The position numbers and the translations under genes were made by a program. A stretch of 64,000 nucleotides of DNA from Venturia oleaginea (Eukaryota; Ascomycota; Dothideomycetes; Venturiales; Venturiaceae): NCBI GenBank assembly GCA_013176395.1, contig JABMLP010000013.1, positions 372,001 to 436,000 of the forward strand. Reading direction: 5' to 3'. Below, one piece after another: positions 54,232-64,000 of this stretch. The notes below the pieces were generated by a model, which had not been told where the DNA came from, did not search any database, and worked only from the letters and a program-made list of their open reading frames with translations. How positions within the stretch are numbered: the first letter of the stretch is position 1; each line of letters opens with the position of its first letter.

Positions 54232-57200
54232 GGCCACCACAGCACTTCCTCTCAGTCATAACGAAGGTAACGACACGAAAGAACAGAGGAAGCTCGACGA
54301 AGTCGACATCAAGTGCGAAATACACATCACGCTGCTCCGCCAGTACACAATCAACTCACGGATTTTTTCCCCGAAGGCACGGTCAGGGGAAACTACCGCA
54401 GCCTGTTACTTCACTTCTCAATATTTATTTTATCGATCCTCCGTCTCCTTTTGGAACTCCCTGGAAAGAGACGGACGCTTGCAAAAAAAATAAAAAAAAT
54501 CGGCTTTCCCCAGGCTGATTTAGAACAGGAGACAATGTTTCGGCATTACTCTTTGTCTCAAATGCTTTTCAAACCCGCCGGACGGTATTCTCGATATCTT
54601 TCAAAATGGAATATAGACGTAGATCTTTTATCTTCCATTCTCGGTTCCCTTTCTTCCGGCGTTCGAGCGAGAATTGTGCATTTTACTTGCGCTGTTTGAG
54701 CAGTTTGTGGGTTTCCGCTCAGCTGGGATGAGTGGTTACGTTTTAGATTATTGGATATCGACTGTTTTTGATGCACAAAATCTCCTTGGCTGGCTTGGGA
54801 TGGAAGGGTGAATAATGATGTAGAGAGATGTTGTGTATGAACCATGCGAAGATCAATGTTATTTGAACAGTTCAGCGCGTCTGCTGAGCAAAGCACTCGT
54901 TAATATCAAAATGCAATGTTACTCCTTCTCAATTCTGATAAACAGCCTCACATTATGTCGTTAATTTTTTTCCGAAAACAAAAAATTTAATTAAACACTA
55001 GCTTGACTAGCTGATTTGACAGTTGCTTGGGTCCAGTTTGGTCCCACTCACACCTCAATGCATTCAGCGCCTTCGGCTGAGTCAAAATCCTGATACTGAT
55101 TTGTGTGAGGTTATGATGCAGTGGGCCTATTCCGTAAAGCGTTATCGCCTCCGAGTTTGATTGAAGAGCAAAGAACCCGATACTGATTACTAAATTACTG
55201 ATAACATTAACTTATTCAGTCAATGCTTAGATGATCAGATATCTTGCTCAAATCCGAGTCAGAACACCAAAATTAGCACCTGCACTAACCCATCCCTAAC
55301 AAATTGAAAATTAAACCAGGCGCCATCTTGTTATGGTATGGGAATCAATCGACGCCCGACGGACGCATCGCTCGGCTCTCTTCACAAGTGACCATTCGGA
55401 GCTCCCAAGAAGGTGGCTGTGTATCGTGTGAAAACTCCAAGATAACATTTCTCCCATCCACATGAGGTTCACCTTCACCGTTCCACTACACTAGTCAATG
55501 AGAGGACTTGTTACGCGTGAGTATGCGAAGCTGTTTCTTAGATCCCTTACCTGCTGGCGCAAGCCATCGAACAAGCGATGTTCGATGCCAGCTGATTAAA
55601 CAAGATGGTGACTTTTCACCGGGAGTCAGACACTGCGAGGGCGACAGTAGGGCGACGTCGAAGCCAACGCGTCGAATTTCGATCGAAGACGAATGTAACG
55701 TTGCATCATCCTACTCCGTGTTCGGTCCGTGGTACTCGGTGGTTGTTGCTAGCCCTTGGTGAGTAATGATCTTGCCCTAATACATGAATGCATGACAACG
55801 AAGCTCAGTTTGTGCACGATGGCTGGCTTCCGTTGTCTGTATCTCAAGCCGCGGGGCACGATTCGGACATACTCTTCTGTCTCGAGCCGCGATCGTTTGT
55901 TAGTATTTCATCGGTGCTCGAGATGCCTGATGTTACATTGTTATTAGGTCCTTGGTCGTAAGTGAAAAGGCTATGCGAAGGAAGATTGGCTAAATAAAGA
56001 TGGACGGTTACATGGACAAATAAACATACCTCGATTGCGGATTGCGGATTGCGGCGGATGATGGCACAGCTATTAGGGTGTGCGAAAGGCGGAGCCCGAC
56101 GCCCAATTCCGATTACTCAACCAGAACAAGATGTTTATTCTCGAAACTTGTCCTAAGTACTATAATAGCTATCTCAATAGCCTAATAGTGCTCCAGAATT
56201 TCTTTCAGTAGTTGTGTTGATAAGAGAGGTAGTTTCGTTGCCGGGCTAGGTGCACGAAAAATCAGCCTCGTTTCGTACGTACTGATAGGGCACAAAACCT
56301 CTATAACCACGGGCATCCATGAAAACATCGATATCTATTCGTGACCTCTGCCATACCAAGTAGTTTCCAAATTGGACGCGAAAGTTATTGTTATGGGCAT
56401 GGCCCATGGTTGGTATAGGCTAAGAGCCTAAGCCTGATTGAGCCTAGTATAGAGAAAGAACCTCATTGAGGTTCTCTGTTTGTAGATACCTTCACTCTTT
56501 AACTGAATCTAAACAATCTTTGGCTACGAGTATGCTGCGTCTTTCCAGCTACCGTCCCGTAATAGTTATGGAGGATCAACTAATATATCTGTAGCTCTTC
56601 CGTCCGCACAGTCTTAGGTGCCGTCTTAAACCGCATGAAGGAGTTTCCTGGCTTCCAATTCGTCAACCCGTCTCTATAGCGTGATTCGGACTCCGCGTAT
56701 TACTTCTCTAGCTCTAGCTCCACCAAGTCGAGCTAGCCAATCTGCCCGGTTAAGAAGGTACCTCCGGCATAGTAGGTCTATGCGTCGTATGGAAATTTAA
56801 ACCCTAGAAATGATCCCGAGCCTTGCCATGAAATCTGTACCCCACCAGCTTACTAGACAGGATCTGCAGATCTGTCTACCATGTTCCAAGTAATTCAAGG
56901 AGATACTGATCTACCTACTGCCCAGTCGATCTTGGTTTGATGACTCGAGCATGCGGGGACAAATATTGCGGGCCTTACAAGCGATTCCAAAGCTGCACCA
57001 CACGTCTCAACTTCAAGGAGGAATTCGTCCAAGACTATACAAATAATAATTCTAGAAATTAACAGTAGTACTCCTTAGAGACCAAATAATGATTCTATCC
57101 CTTTGGAATTTTGAATTTCGACTATTAGAGAGAGAAATACTATTCGTACTATTCGTACTCTTCTTTTTGGTGAGAAAATAGCTTGGATGGGCCCGCAATA

Positions 57201-58876
57201 TTGGTCACCTGCGTTTCGAGGTACGAATTGATTGATTTTCGTGTTTCGGCAAGATTTCGCATTGGGGCGAGTTCTGCGAATCGAAACTCACGATTTAGGA
57301 ATCTGTACTATATAAGAAGTACTTTGCCAGGAAGATCTTGGAAGAGACCTGCATATTGAGTTCTAGTAGTCTGGAGGGATGATTGCACCTCCACACCGAC
57401 AAGTGGACATGCTCGATTTGTGCTGCCTCCGTGTGGAATCTCAGCCTTTCACTATGGTTGGCAGCATCATCCTGACGACGAAAATGAACAAAGACGACTA
57501 AGCGAGTCATTTCCTTGGCGATTTCTTTCGAAGATGAAATCCCCTCCCCCCTCTCGCACCTCGTCCCGCCGCGGCGGGGCGGCCGGCCGTGCTCCTTAGT
57601 CCTTCGTTCATTTGAAGAATGCTGGCGGATTTAGCGCGACAGTGTCAATTGCCCGAGAGATCGGTTTCTGATTGGTGATCAGCGCGCCAAGAACGCATTC
57701 TTCAACTGAATTGAGTATCGTACGACAGCGTGCTGCATACAATTTCGTGCCACCAGGATCTCCTCTGCGCCTTCCCAGATGGTTCGTTGTCTCTCGTCAT
57801 TTTTGGAAACTAAAACTACTATGGTTTCCGGCCTAGTAGTTGTTAGCGCTGGCGGTGAAAAGCCCTGTGTGGATCGGTGTTCTGGTAAGTACGCGTGTTG
57901 GAACAAGCATTGCACGCAAACAGCGGCGAGTAGACTCGAGTACGGATATATTGAGGATGGAAGCATTGGTCAGAGACTAACAACTAATAGTCAAGTAACC
58001 ATAGTACGACCATCATTACCGCCATCAATAAAAATCCCACTGTTTGTAATGGAGTTTTTCCTTTCATCGATATATTCGCCATGGCGGACATGGAGGTTGT
58101 CTGCTCACTTTTTTCACCGGCTCATCATAGCTTGGCAGCTGCCAATCCTACCTATACTGGTATGGTACAGCACTCCATTTGATAGGATCGGAAGGGACAC
58201 CGGCTGAATACACCGGATACATGGTAAACCAGTGACGAATAGAAAAGCTTGTAGTTACTTGAATACAAGCTTTCTAGGATAATGATCTTTACATGGGTTT
58301 TGAGGTCGGTTCCATGGAATCAGCGACCACCTCGACGTACATCACAGCATTTGTCAGCCTGGTGTCAGGGCTCCGGAACTTCCGGTCGGAACCGTGAAAT
58401 ATGACGTCCGGGTCGCCTCGTTTTGACCTCGCATTCTGTTTTCTCTTGACTTACGGGAAACCAGGCCAGAAGAGGACCTCTAAACCAATGACTTGATACG
58501 GAGGCAATATAGCCCATTTCTGGCATTCAACATTTCGCGCCATGGTAAGGCTCCGCGGGCCCCAACAGCCGATCGTTACCACGGCCTAGTTCAGCCTCAT
58601 TTTGATTGACATGCTGGGTAACTTTAATCATGTATTAATTGATTTTAGTGGATCGATTTCACCTCCTGCAATTCCGCACGGCTGTACTGGCACGAACATC
58701 TAACAGTCCTGGAGAGTATGTGTAGGCTTATAACAGATGATAATCTATATAGATCCGAAGATAAGTTTATCTAGCATTTCCACTCGCCACCCGTTCACTC
58801 CTTTTGTTAATTGTTCTTCTCCCAGCCACTACTTACCTTCTTTCTTGGGTCGATTTAGCACCTTTTCTTTTTCAGT
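54232..58876. other. 4.6-kb gene-poor region, AT-rich in parts
   Basis: No supported gene. 54950-55320 and about 56100-57200 are AT-rich and look like decayed repeat DNA. A GC-rich palindrome stands at 57565-57578 (CCCGCCGCGGCGGG). Some short frames (e.g. 57779-58207 plus) lack recognisable domains. Confidence 0.4.
57565..57578. repeat. 14-bp GC palindrome
   Basis: CCCGCCGCGGCGGG, followed by GGCCGGCC within a few bases, in otherwise AT-rich DNA. Confidence 0.85.
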
Positions 58877-60200
58877 ATGAGATACTCTAGTTTCGCTGTT
58901 GTCGCCCTGGTTGGCAGTTCAACCGCGTTACCAACTGCAAATGATGGACCAACGCTGAAACAGTTGCAAAAATTGGGTAGGATAGACAATGAAATTCCTA
59001 GAAAAAGACTGATCAGAGACAGCACCCCGACAGATGGACGCCTTGATGGGCGCCATGGTGGGTACGATTGAGGCCAAGTACGTGGAGATGAAGCCATTAT
59101 ACAAGACGCCTGGGACAAAGCGGATCAAGATTACCCTTGGGCCCTTTTCGCTCCAGCCAGCCAATGCGACAAGAAAATATAACCCGACCAAGATGGATGC
59201 CAACTCTGATTCGTTTACTTCCTTAGTGAAAGGGCTTCCTCAGGACATAATGGTGCTTCAGGCCAACTCAACTATGACCTACAAGGACGGAACTCTTGCT
59301 GACGTGAACAATGGGTTTTGTAAGGTTCTCAAGTCTAAGCAGATGGGTGCTGGCTAACGATGACTTCAAGACAACCACCACATCATGGTCATGGACGTAT
59401 CCAAATCTCCGATGGGTCCGATAGCCTGCCCAGACGGCAAAGTCACTGGTGCTCCAGTCTCTCCATTTTTCGGAGCTAGCGAAGCCAACCGAGACCTCCA
59501 GTTTGTCGCGCCCTCGGTGGATTTCAATGGTGGCTATTACGTTTCGAAAACCGACAAATTATTGCTCAGCGCCGAACTTGTCAATTATTCCAATCAAACC
59601 AGGGACGTGTACATGACATCGGAGTTGGAGTATTTGCTTGGGAAGCCAGCTGGTGCCATCGAGATCGGTCTTCAAGTGCTCGAGGTTGATCAATGTTCCG
59701 CTCCAGCTAAATCTGCCTCGGAGACGCTCACGGAGGCCATGACTAAACTCGGTAGCATGATTTCAGGTAAACCGCCTCCTGCGGCACCGATGATGGAGGG
59801 CATGATCATGGCCCCCAAGGACAAGAAGCAGTGGGAAATGACCAGCAAGGAAATGTCCATCACACAAAACGGCTTCATTCTCTTCCGTCGCGGTCACATG
59901 CACGATGGTGGCGATGCTGTGTTCTTGAACATCAATGGAACACCCATCTGCGAGTCAAAGGCTACCTATGGTGGTGACGCATTCTCGACCAAGGACAACG
60001 GAGTCAGTGGCAAGAAGTGGGAGACGATCTCACACATGAGTTTGTGCGTTGACCCTGTCCCGGTCAATAAGGGTGACAAGATCGCTGTGTCGGCCAAGTT
60101 CGATGTTGAGGCTCATCCATCTCGTGAGCTGACGCAGGGTGGAGGCATGGGGGAGCAGATGGGCACCATGACTTTCATGTTCGGTGCTGCTCTTAAGTAA
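58877..60200 (+). CDS. secreted SURNod19-like protein (paralogue 2), 410 aa
   Basis: Three exons: 58877-58976, 59017-59319 and 59371-60200; introns of 40 nt (GTAGGA...ATCAG) and 51 nt (GTAAGG...TTCAAG). The spliced frame gives 410 aa. A signal peptide is present (MRYSSFAVVALVGSSTALP). Family blocks correspond to those of 47404-48545: MTYKDGTLADVNNGFYNHH, with a His pair at 137-138 formed across the splice, LEYLLGKPAG, and GHMHDGGDAVFLNINGTPIC, with His 310 and 312. It has a Met/Pro-rich linker (PPPAAPMMEGMIMAP) absent from the paralogue. Likely extracellular and possibly metal-binding; activity unknown. Confidence 0.8.
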
Positions 60201-60552
60201 TCAGGGCTGGACCCTTTGGCTTGCCATCTTCTAACTCTCACTGATCGTACATCGCGTTCGTTTTTGTAATTACTCCGCGAGAATACAAAATCTAGATTCT
60301 TTTCACTAAGATTACTTTGGCAGGAGTATTCCTCACTTAAGTGTTCGTGCGCTTCTGTTCACGTCAGCTGCAAGGCCCTTTGACACATGACCCAGCTCTA
60401 CGTTTCGATAACACTATGTATGCCATCTGGGTATATCAGCTGCCAGACAGGGCATTGGGTAACGCCAAAGCAACCTCGACTTCACCGCCGATCTTATAAT
60501 ACAATTCCTGAAAGGAAAGCCTCATCCCAGTTTAGTAAAACCTCAAATCACA
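60201..60552. other. intergenic, nothing recognised
   Basis: 3' flank of the SURNod19-like gene. Confidence 0.4.
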
Positions 60553-60876
60553 ATGACAGGGCCATACTCGAATACCAAGCACAAGCAAATTGAGAAATGG
60601 CTCGACAGAGTTGTCGAAGACGAGATCTTTCTTGACTCTTCAACCCGAGACGCGGCAAGTCATTCCTTCTCACCCACTGCATACGCTCAACAGGTTGAGA
60701 CGTTGGTGCCCGACCATAAGATGTCCATTATCAAGTGGGCTGATGTTCTGAAGCAAAAACATGAAGGTATCATTGAGGATGTGGATTTTGTGTAGAAGGA
60801 ATGGAACAAAGGACTTGAGAAGTTGGTTGAGGAGCAGAGAGCGCGGTATGACAAGGATTGTCCGAAGCCCACGTGA
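60553..60876 (+). pseudogene. small hypothetical gene with an in-frame TAG
   Basis: ATG 60553 (MTGPYSNTKHKQIEKWLDRV) reads 80 residues to TAG at 60793-60795. The same frame then continues with KEWNKGLEKLVEEQRARYDK to a TGA at 60874-60876. The charged helical character is the same on both sides, suggesting one 107-residue protein broken by a nonsense change. Family not recognised. Confidence 0.4.
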
Positions 60877-61179
60877 TAGATGTTCTTCGGCTTCACTTGT
60901 CAAGCACATCTTATCTCATGCGATTGCGTCATGCAGGCAACGACTAGATTACGACTATTGGTAGTGATGTGTTGTCTGGGTGAAGTTTAGTCATATCACT
61001 GTAGTCTTATCAGCGCAACAGCATCAACCTTCCATCCAAAACAATCCGGACTCCTGCTCCACCAATGCTTCATCCTCATCAAGTCCAAATCATAATCGTA
61101 GGTACCATCTCGCTCCCTGAGCAATCGATATGATCATTACAATCCACTGACCTGCTTAGGCAATCACAATAACCTCGAC
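60877..61179. other. intergenic, nothing recognised
   Basis: Promoter region of the next gene. Confidence 0.4.
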
Positions 61180-61665
61180 ATGGCAACTGAAGTCCAAGCA
61201 AAAGCCAAGGGAGTGAAATCACGACCATTGTTTCTATCTGTGCCAATGGAAATCCGACAACAGATCCTCCTCTACACTTATGACGATGACTGCATTCGTC
61301 AATCTCTTCAACATGTCAAGTCGAGTACACCACTGCACCTCAGAGGTCCACTGCGGCTGCCATTTTATTCCAACCATCCTCTATCCAGAGATGCTCGTCT
61401 AGCACAAGCGTGCCGCCTTATAAACAGGGAGCTGGTGCGTGTTCAGGAGTGGACATACGTGCTTCGAGAGGTGGACGCTGCTGTCACAGCAGATTTGTCT
61501 TATGTTGTGAAAACTTGGGTGGATGAGATATTGAAGATTGTCGATGAGCAGAAGATGAAGTTCGGAAAGAGGGTAGATTCATGGAGGATGTTGGCTAGGG
61601 TTGCACAGACCGATGAGGAGGCGGGTCTGGAAGACACTCTTGCCGATTTGATGGGTGTCGTCTGA
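61180..61665 (+). CDS. F-box-like hypothetical protein, 161 aa
   Basis: ATG 61180; residues about 15-38 (PLFLSVPMEIRQQILLYTYD) match the F-box-like start common in ascomycete proteins of this type (LxLPxEIRxxIL). The remainder is helical without a recognised domain and is short for the family. The broken gene at 62075 carries the same motif (FDLPPEIRQMVLLETYLPEL), so the two may be related. Confidence 0.6.
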   Translation: MATEVQAKAKGVKSRPLFLSVPMEIRQQILLYTYDDDCIRQSLQHVKSSTPLHLRGPLRLPFYSNHPLSRDARLAQACRLINRELVRVQEWTYVLREVDAAVTADLSYVVKTWVDEILKIVDEQKMKFGKRVDSWRMLARVAQTDEEAGLEDTLADLMGVV

Positions 61666-62074
61666 CTCGATGGAGGGTGATAAGTGAGGCTAGAGTAGTT
61701 TTGGGGTCGCCAGACGTTTTGAGATGATCGATGAAGTAGGGTGGTACACCCGTGTTGCCCCAGGCCTTTCTACAGCAGCTAGCACGATCAATGCAATGTC
61801 GTCTTTCTTTCTTTCAATGTGCTGTGTTTTGGTCCTTTACCAAGCTCGATAAATTCCCAGGCAAACCCCTTTGTGCGATCTTTAAGAATTTATCATTGTT
61901 GATACGAAGACAAGCGTTTAACTCCGGGTAGGGGCAGTGTTAGGTTCATGTTGGTCTTTCAAATGCTTTCAACGTCAGTAGCCACAACAATCACATCGTA
62001 TACAGACTCACTTTCTTCTCCCCTTTCCGCCATCGCGAGTTGACGCCTGGTTCCCAAAATGAAGAAAATCAAGT
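61666..62074. other. intergenic, nothing recognised
   Basis: Flanks of the two F-box-like genes. Confidence 0.4.
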
Positions 62075-62738
62075 ATGGCCTTAACCAATCCAAAGTTGAC
62101 GGCCTTGACTGACCGAATGCAAACTCTTTTTCATAAAGGGGTAAAATCTTCGATGCCGTTAACTGAGAAGCCGGAAACATGGACTCCTTGTCCAAAAGAG
62201 GTTGCGGCTTCAGAGGTACGAATCGCGAAACAACAAGCATTGCAAATCTGCCCAGCAAAGGTAGACTTATTGAAGTCGCAGATTTTGATCAACAAAACAC
62301 CACAAACATTGCCACTCTGGCCAGCAGAGATATTGTCTCCAAGCCCACGAGAAAAGAAACCACGGGTGACCGTCTTCGACCTCCCACCCGAGATACGTCA
62401 AATGGTTCTGCTCGAGACATACCTTCCAGAGCTCCCCAATCTGGAGCATTCCGAATTAAGTCATTTCAGTCTCTGTCGATCGAGAAGAGTCAAATTCTTC
62501 GGTCAAAATTTTCTGACAAACAGAAAGCTCATTTTCGAACCCTCTTGCCCTCTCCAGTGGCTGAACGATAACAGCTCATTCTGCAGTTGGCTGAAACTCT
62601 GCCAAAGGTGAAGAAAATATTCAAGAACGACGTCAGGTTCGTGACGAGCCAGTGGGCACGTGAATTATCGATCGCCGTCAGGATTCATCAGAGGAAATAC
62701 CGATTTGAGGCGAAAGAGATGAGGGGTGGCTTCTAGGG
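62075..62738 (+). pseudogene. F-box-like gene, apparently broken by frameshift and stop
   Basis: ATG 62075 opens a frame with Lys-rich start and the F-box-like motif TVFDLPPEIRQMVLLETYLP (about residues 99-118). From about 62460 the protein-like sequence moves to another frame (SIEKSQILRSKFSDKQKAHF, then VAER, a TAA stop at 62570-62572, then QLILQLAETLPKVKKIFKND) and ends at 62736-62738. I found no GT-AG intron joining the two. A third protein-like run (LKSSNKMFEGRERQKERGTA) follows at about 62765-62900. An unresolved multi-exon gene cannot be excluded. Confidence 0.45.
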
Positions 62739-63246
62739 TACGGTTATGATGGTCTATCTGATCCTGCCGTGCTCAAATCTTCCAACAAGATGTTTGAGGG
62801 GAGAGAAAGGCAGAAGGAGAGGGGAACAGCATGTGAAGACTTCTACCAAGCTTTCATCTCCACAGCCAAAATTAGCGTGTCACTTTCGTGCAGCGCCAAA
62901 TTTCGATGTTTTTTCTCTCCTCCTTGTTTCATTTTCTCTACTTGGTGGTTATCTACAGAAAACCGTCAGATGGTCTTGATTTGGCACTGCAATTGATCTT
63001 ACGAGCTCTTCCCAACCAACACCAACAGGTTTGGCTTAACCTGATGGCTACTGATGCTAAGGTTGGGGCTGAAACAGAGCATGTTTCCCCGCACTCAGCT
63101 GAAGCAAGCTTCTAGTGAGATGGTGGGACTGTGCGACTCTCCTATCTCCTTCGAAACTAACGTCTCACGTCTCTCTTCTCCATCAATTGAAGTGTCCTCT
63201 AGATTTCTCCCAAAGTTCACCCTCTCTGACCTGTGTCAAAAACAAG
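62739..63246. other. remnant of F-box-like gene, then GMC promoter
   Basis: The first 160 bases hold the last protein-like run of the preceding pseudogene; the rest is upstream sequence of the GMC oxidoreductase. Confidence 0.35.
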
Positions 63247-64000
63247 ATGGCTGGGTTTCTGCCCTTGAGAAGAGATTTGCGAGCACCTCACATTGTAAGT
63301 CGATTTCACGGATAACAAGAGGACGTACTAACTCCTGTCGAGATTGGTGCTGCCGTGGTTGGAATCAGTGTGGCATGGACATTGAGAGCATTACTGCGAC
63401 AGTTCATTAAAAGTCTCTACCCACAGTAAGCACTCGATATAGCAGAGAGTTCATCCAGAGCGTTTGCCATATGATCATGAGCACCTCAAAACCATAGCAT
63501 TTGTGAGCTACAACCCTTGGAGCCAACTGCGATGACATCGCTGTTGTTGTTGGGACAGTGCCCCATGAGTATAGCTTATGCGGATGGACAGCTTCATCTT
63601 CAGACAAACGCGACGTATACACAAGCACCATGATGGCCTCGATGAAAGAACGCGACAGCTCTTTCGACGTAGGCTGACACAAATTCAGAGCATTGCCAGG
63701 AACGAAGAACACAGCCCTTCTAGCTTCTGTTCAGACCAAGACTTCCATTCCAACAGCTGAGGATCTTGAAAATGTGTTTGAATATGATTACGTCATCGTC
63801 GGTACCGGGACAGCCGGCTGCGTACTTGCGAGCAGACTGTCTGAGGATCCCGGAATTACCGTTCTCGCAATAGAAGCAGGTGATTCGGATCTCAAACAAA
63901 TCTTCTCGAGAATTCCGGCTGGAGTACCAAGACTCTGGAAATCAGCTGCTGATTGGAACTTGTCAACAACGAGACAACCAGAGTGTGGTGGAAGAAGACT
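63247..64000 (+). CDS. GMC oxidoreductase with N-terminal membrane anchor, 3'-truncated by window edge
   Basis: FAD-dependent glucose-methanol-choline oxidoreductase. Exon 1 63247-63294 (MAGFLPLRRDLRAPHI), intron 63295-63342 with TACTAAC branch point, exon 2 63343-63425, intron 63426-63688, exon 3 from 63689 to beyond the window. The frame is continuous across both splices. Residues about 17-32 (IGAAVVGISVAWTLRALL) form a membrane anchor with basic flanks. The FAD dinucleotide-binding motif DYVIVGTGTAGCVLASRLSE and the following ITVLAIEAGD are diagnostic. The 263-nt second intron is long for this genome and could hide a small exon. Substrate cannot be inferred. Confidence 0.85.

Noticed and set aside
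1..64000. CRISPR arrays, operons, prophage, rRNA
   Set aside because: No regularly spaced repeats, no bacterial gene organisation and no rRNA-like sequence seen; the window is eukaryotic nuclear DNA.

Overview
The window is nuclear DNA of a filamentous ascomycete (Pezizomycotina). Evidence: short GT-AG introns of 40-176 nt with CTAAC-like branch points and genes on both strands without operons. The single-copy genes THO2, BRE1, BMT5, NOP2, GET5, cofilin, H2A.Z and PTH all have ascomycete-style architecture. The species cannot be fixed from sequence alone.

Layout, left to right. 1-4564: 3' part of the THO-complex gene THO2. 4565-10246: gene-poor, holding a degenerate intron-containing tRNA-Met and coding-like but broken minus-strand sequence. 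10247-13499: plasma-membrane-type P-type H+-ATPase. 14445-16832: BRE1 (H2B ubiquitin ligase), interrupted by a one-base frameshift. 17532-19375: a Fot1/pogo-like transposon with an intact transposase, inserted 120 bp upstream of BMT5 (19498-20802). 21326-23603: two tandem, decayed BTB/POZ genes. 24372-25294: an SDR gene with a 2-nt frameshift at the catalytic motif. 26578-27126 and 27858-29018: two hypothetical genes. 29820-30941: an Old Yellow Enzyme. 32247-33318: a multipass membrane protein. 33992-38373: a housekeeping block of NOP2, GET5 and cofilin.

From about 39.7 kb the window becomes accessory-like: intergenic, with repeats. A cluster of MITE-like elements (41.2-42.6 kb) lies just upstream of a small six-cysteine secreted protein (42946-43323) that I assembled from three short exons. 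Then come mitochondrial-type peptidyl-tRNA hydrolase (45418-46115), a secreted SURNod19-like protein (47404-48545) and H2A.Z (49392-50069). From 50 to 64 kb the DNA is sparse. It carries two very small cysteine-rich ORFs (51668-51853, 54085-54231), a second SURNod19-like paralogue (58877-60200), F-box-like genes (one intact, one broken), and the start of a membrane-anchored GMC oxidoreductase that leaves the window at the right edge.

Functionally, several housekeeping genes concern chromatin and RNA (THO2, BRE1, H2A.Z, BMT5, NOP2), but their proximity looks incidental. The items most worth following are the six-cysteine secreted protein beside the MITE cluster, the 48-aa cysteine/histidine protein, the transposase ORF that reads out of its element into flanking DNA, and the repeated signs of gene decay (frameshifts and in-frame stops) outside the housekeeping blocks.
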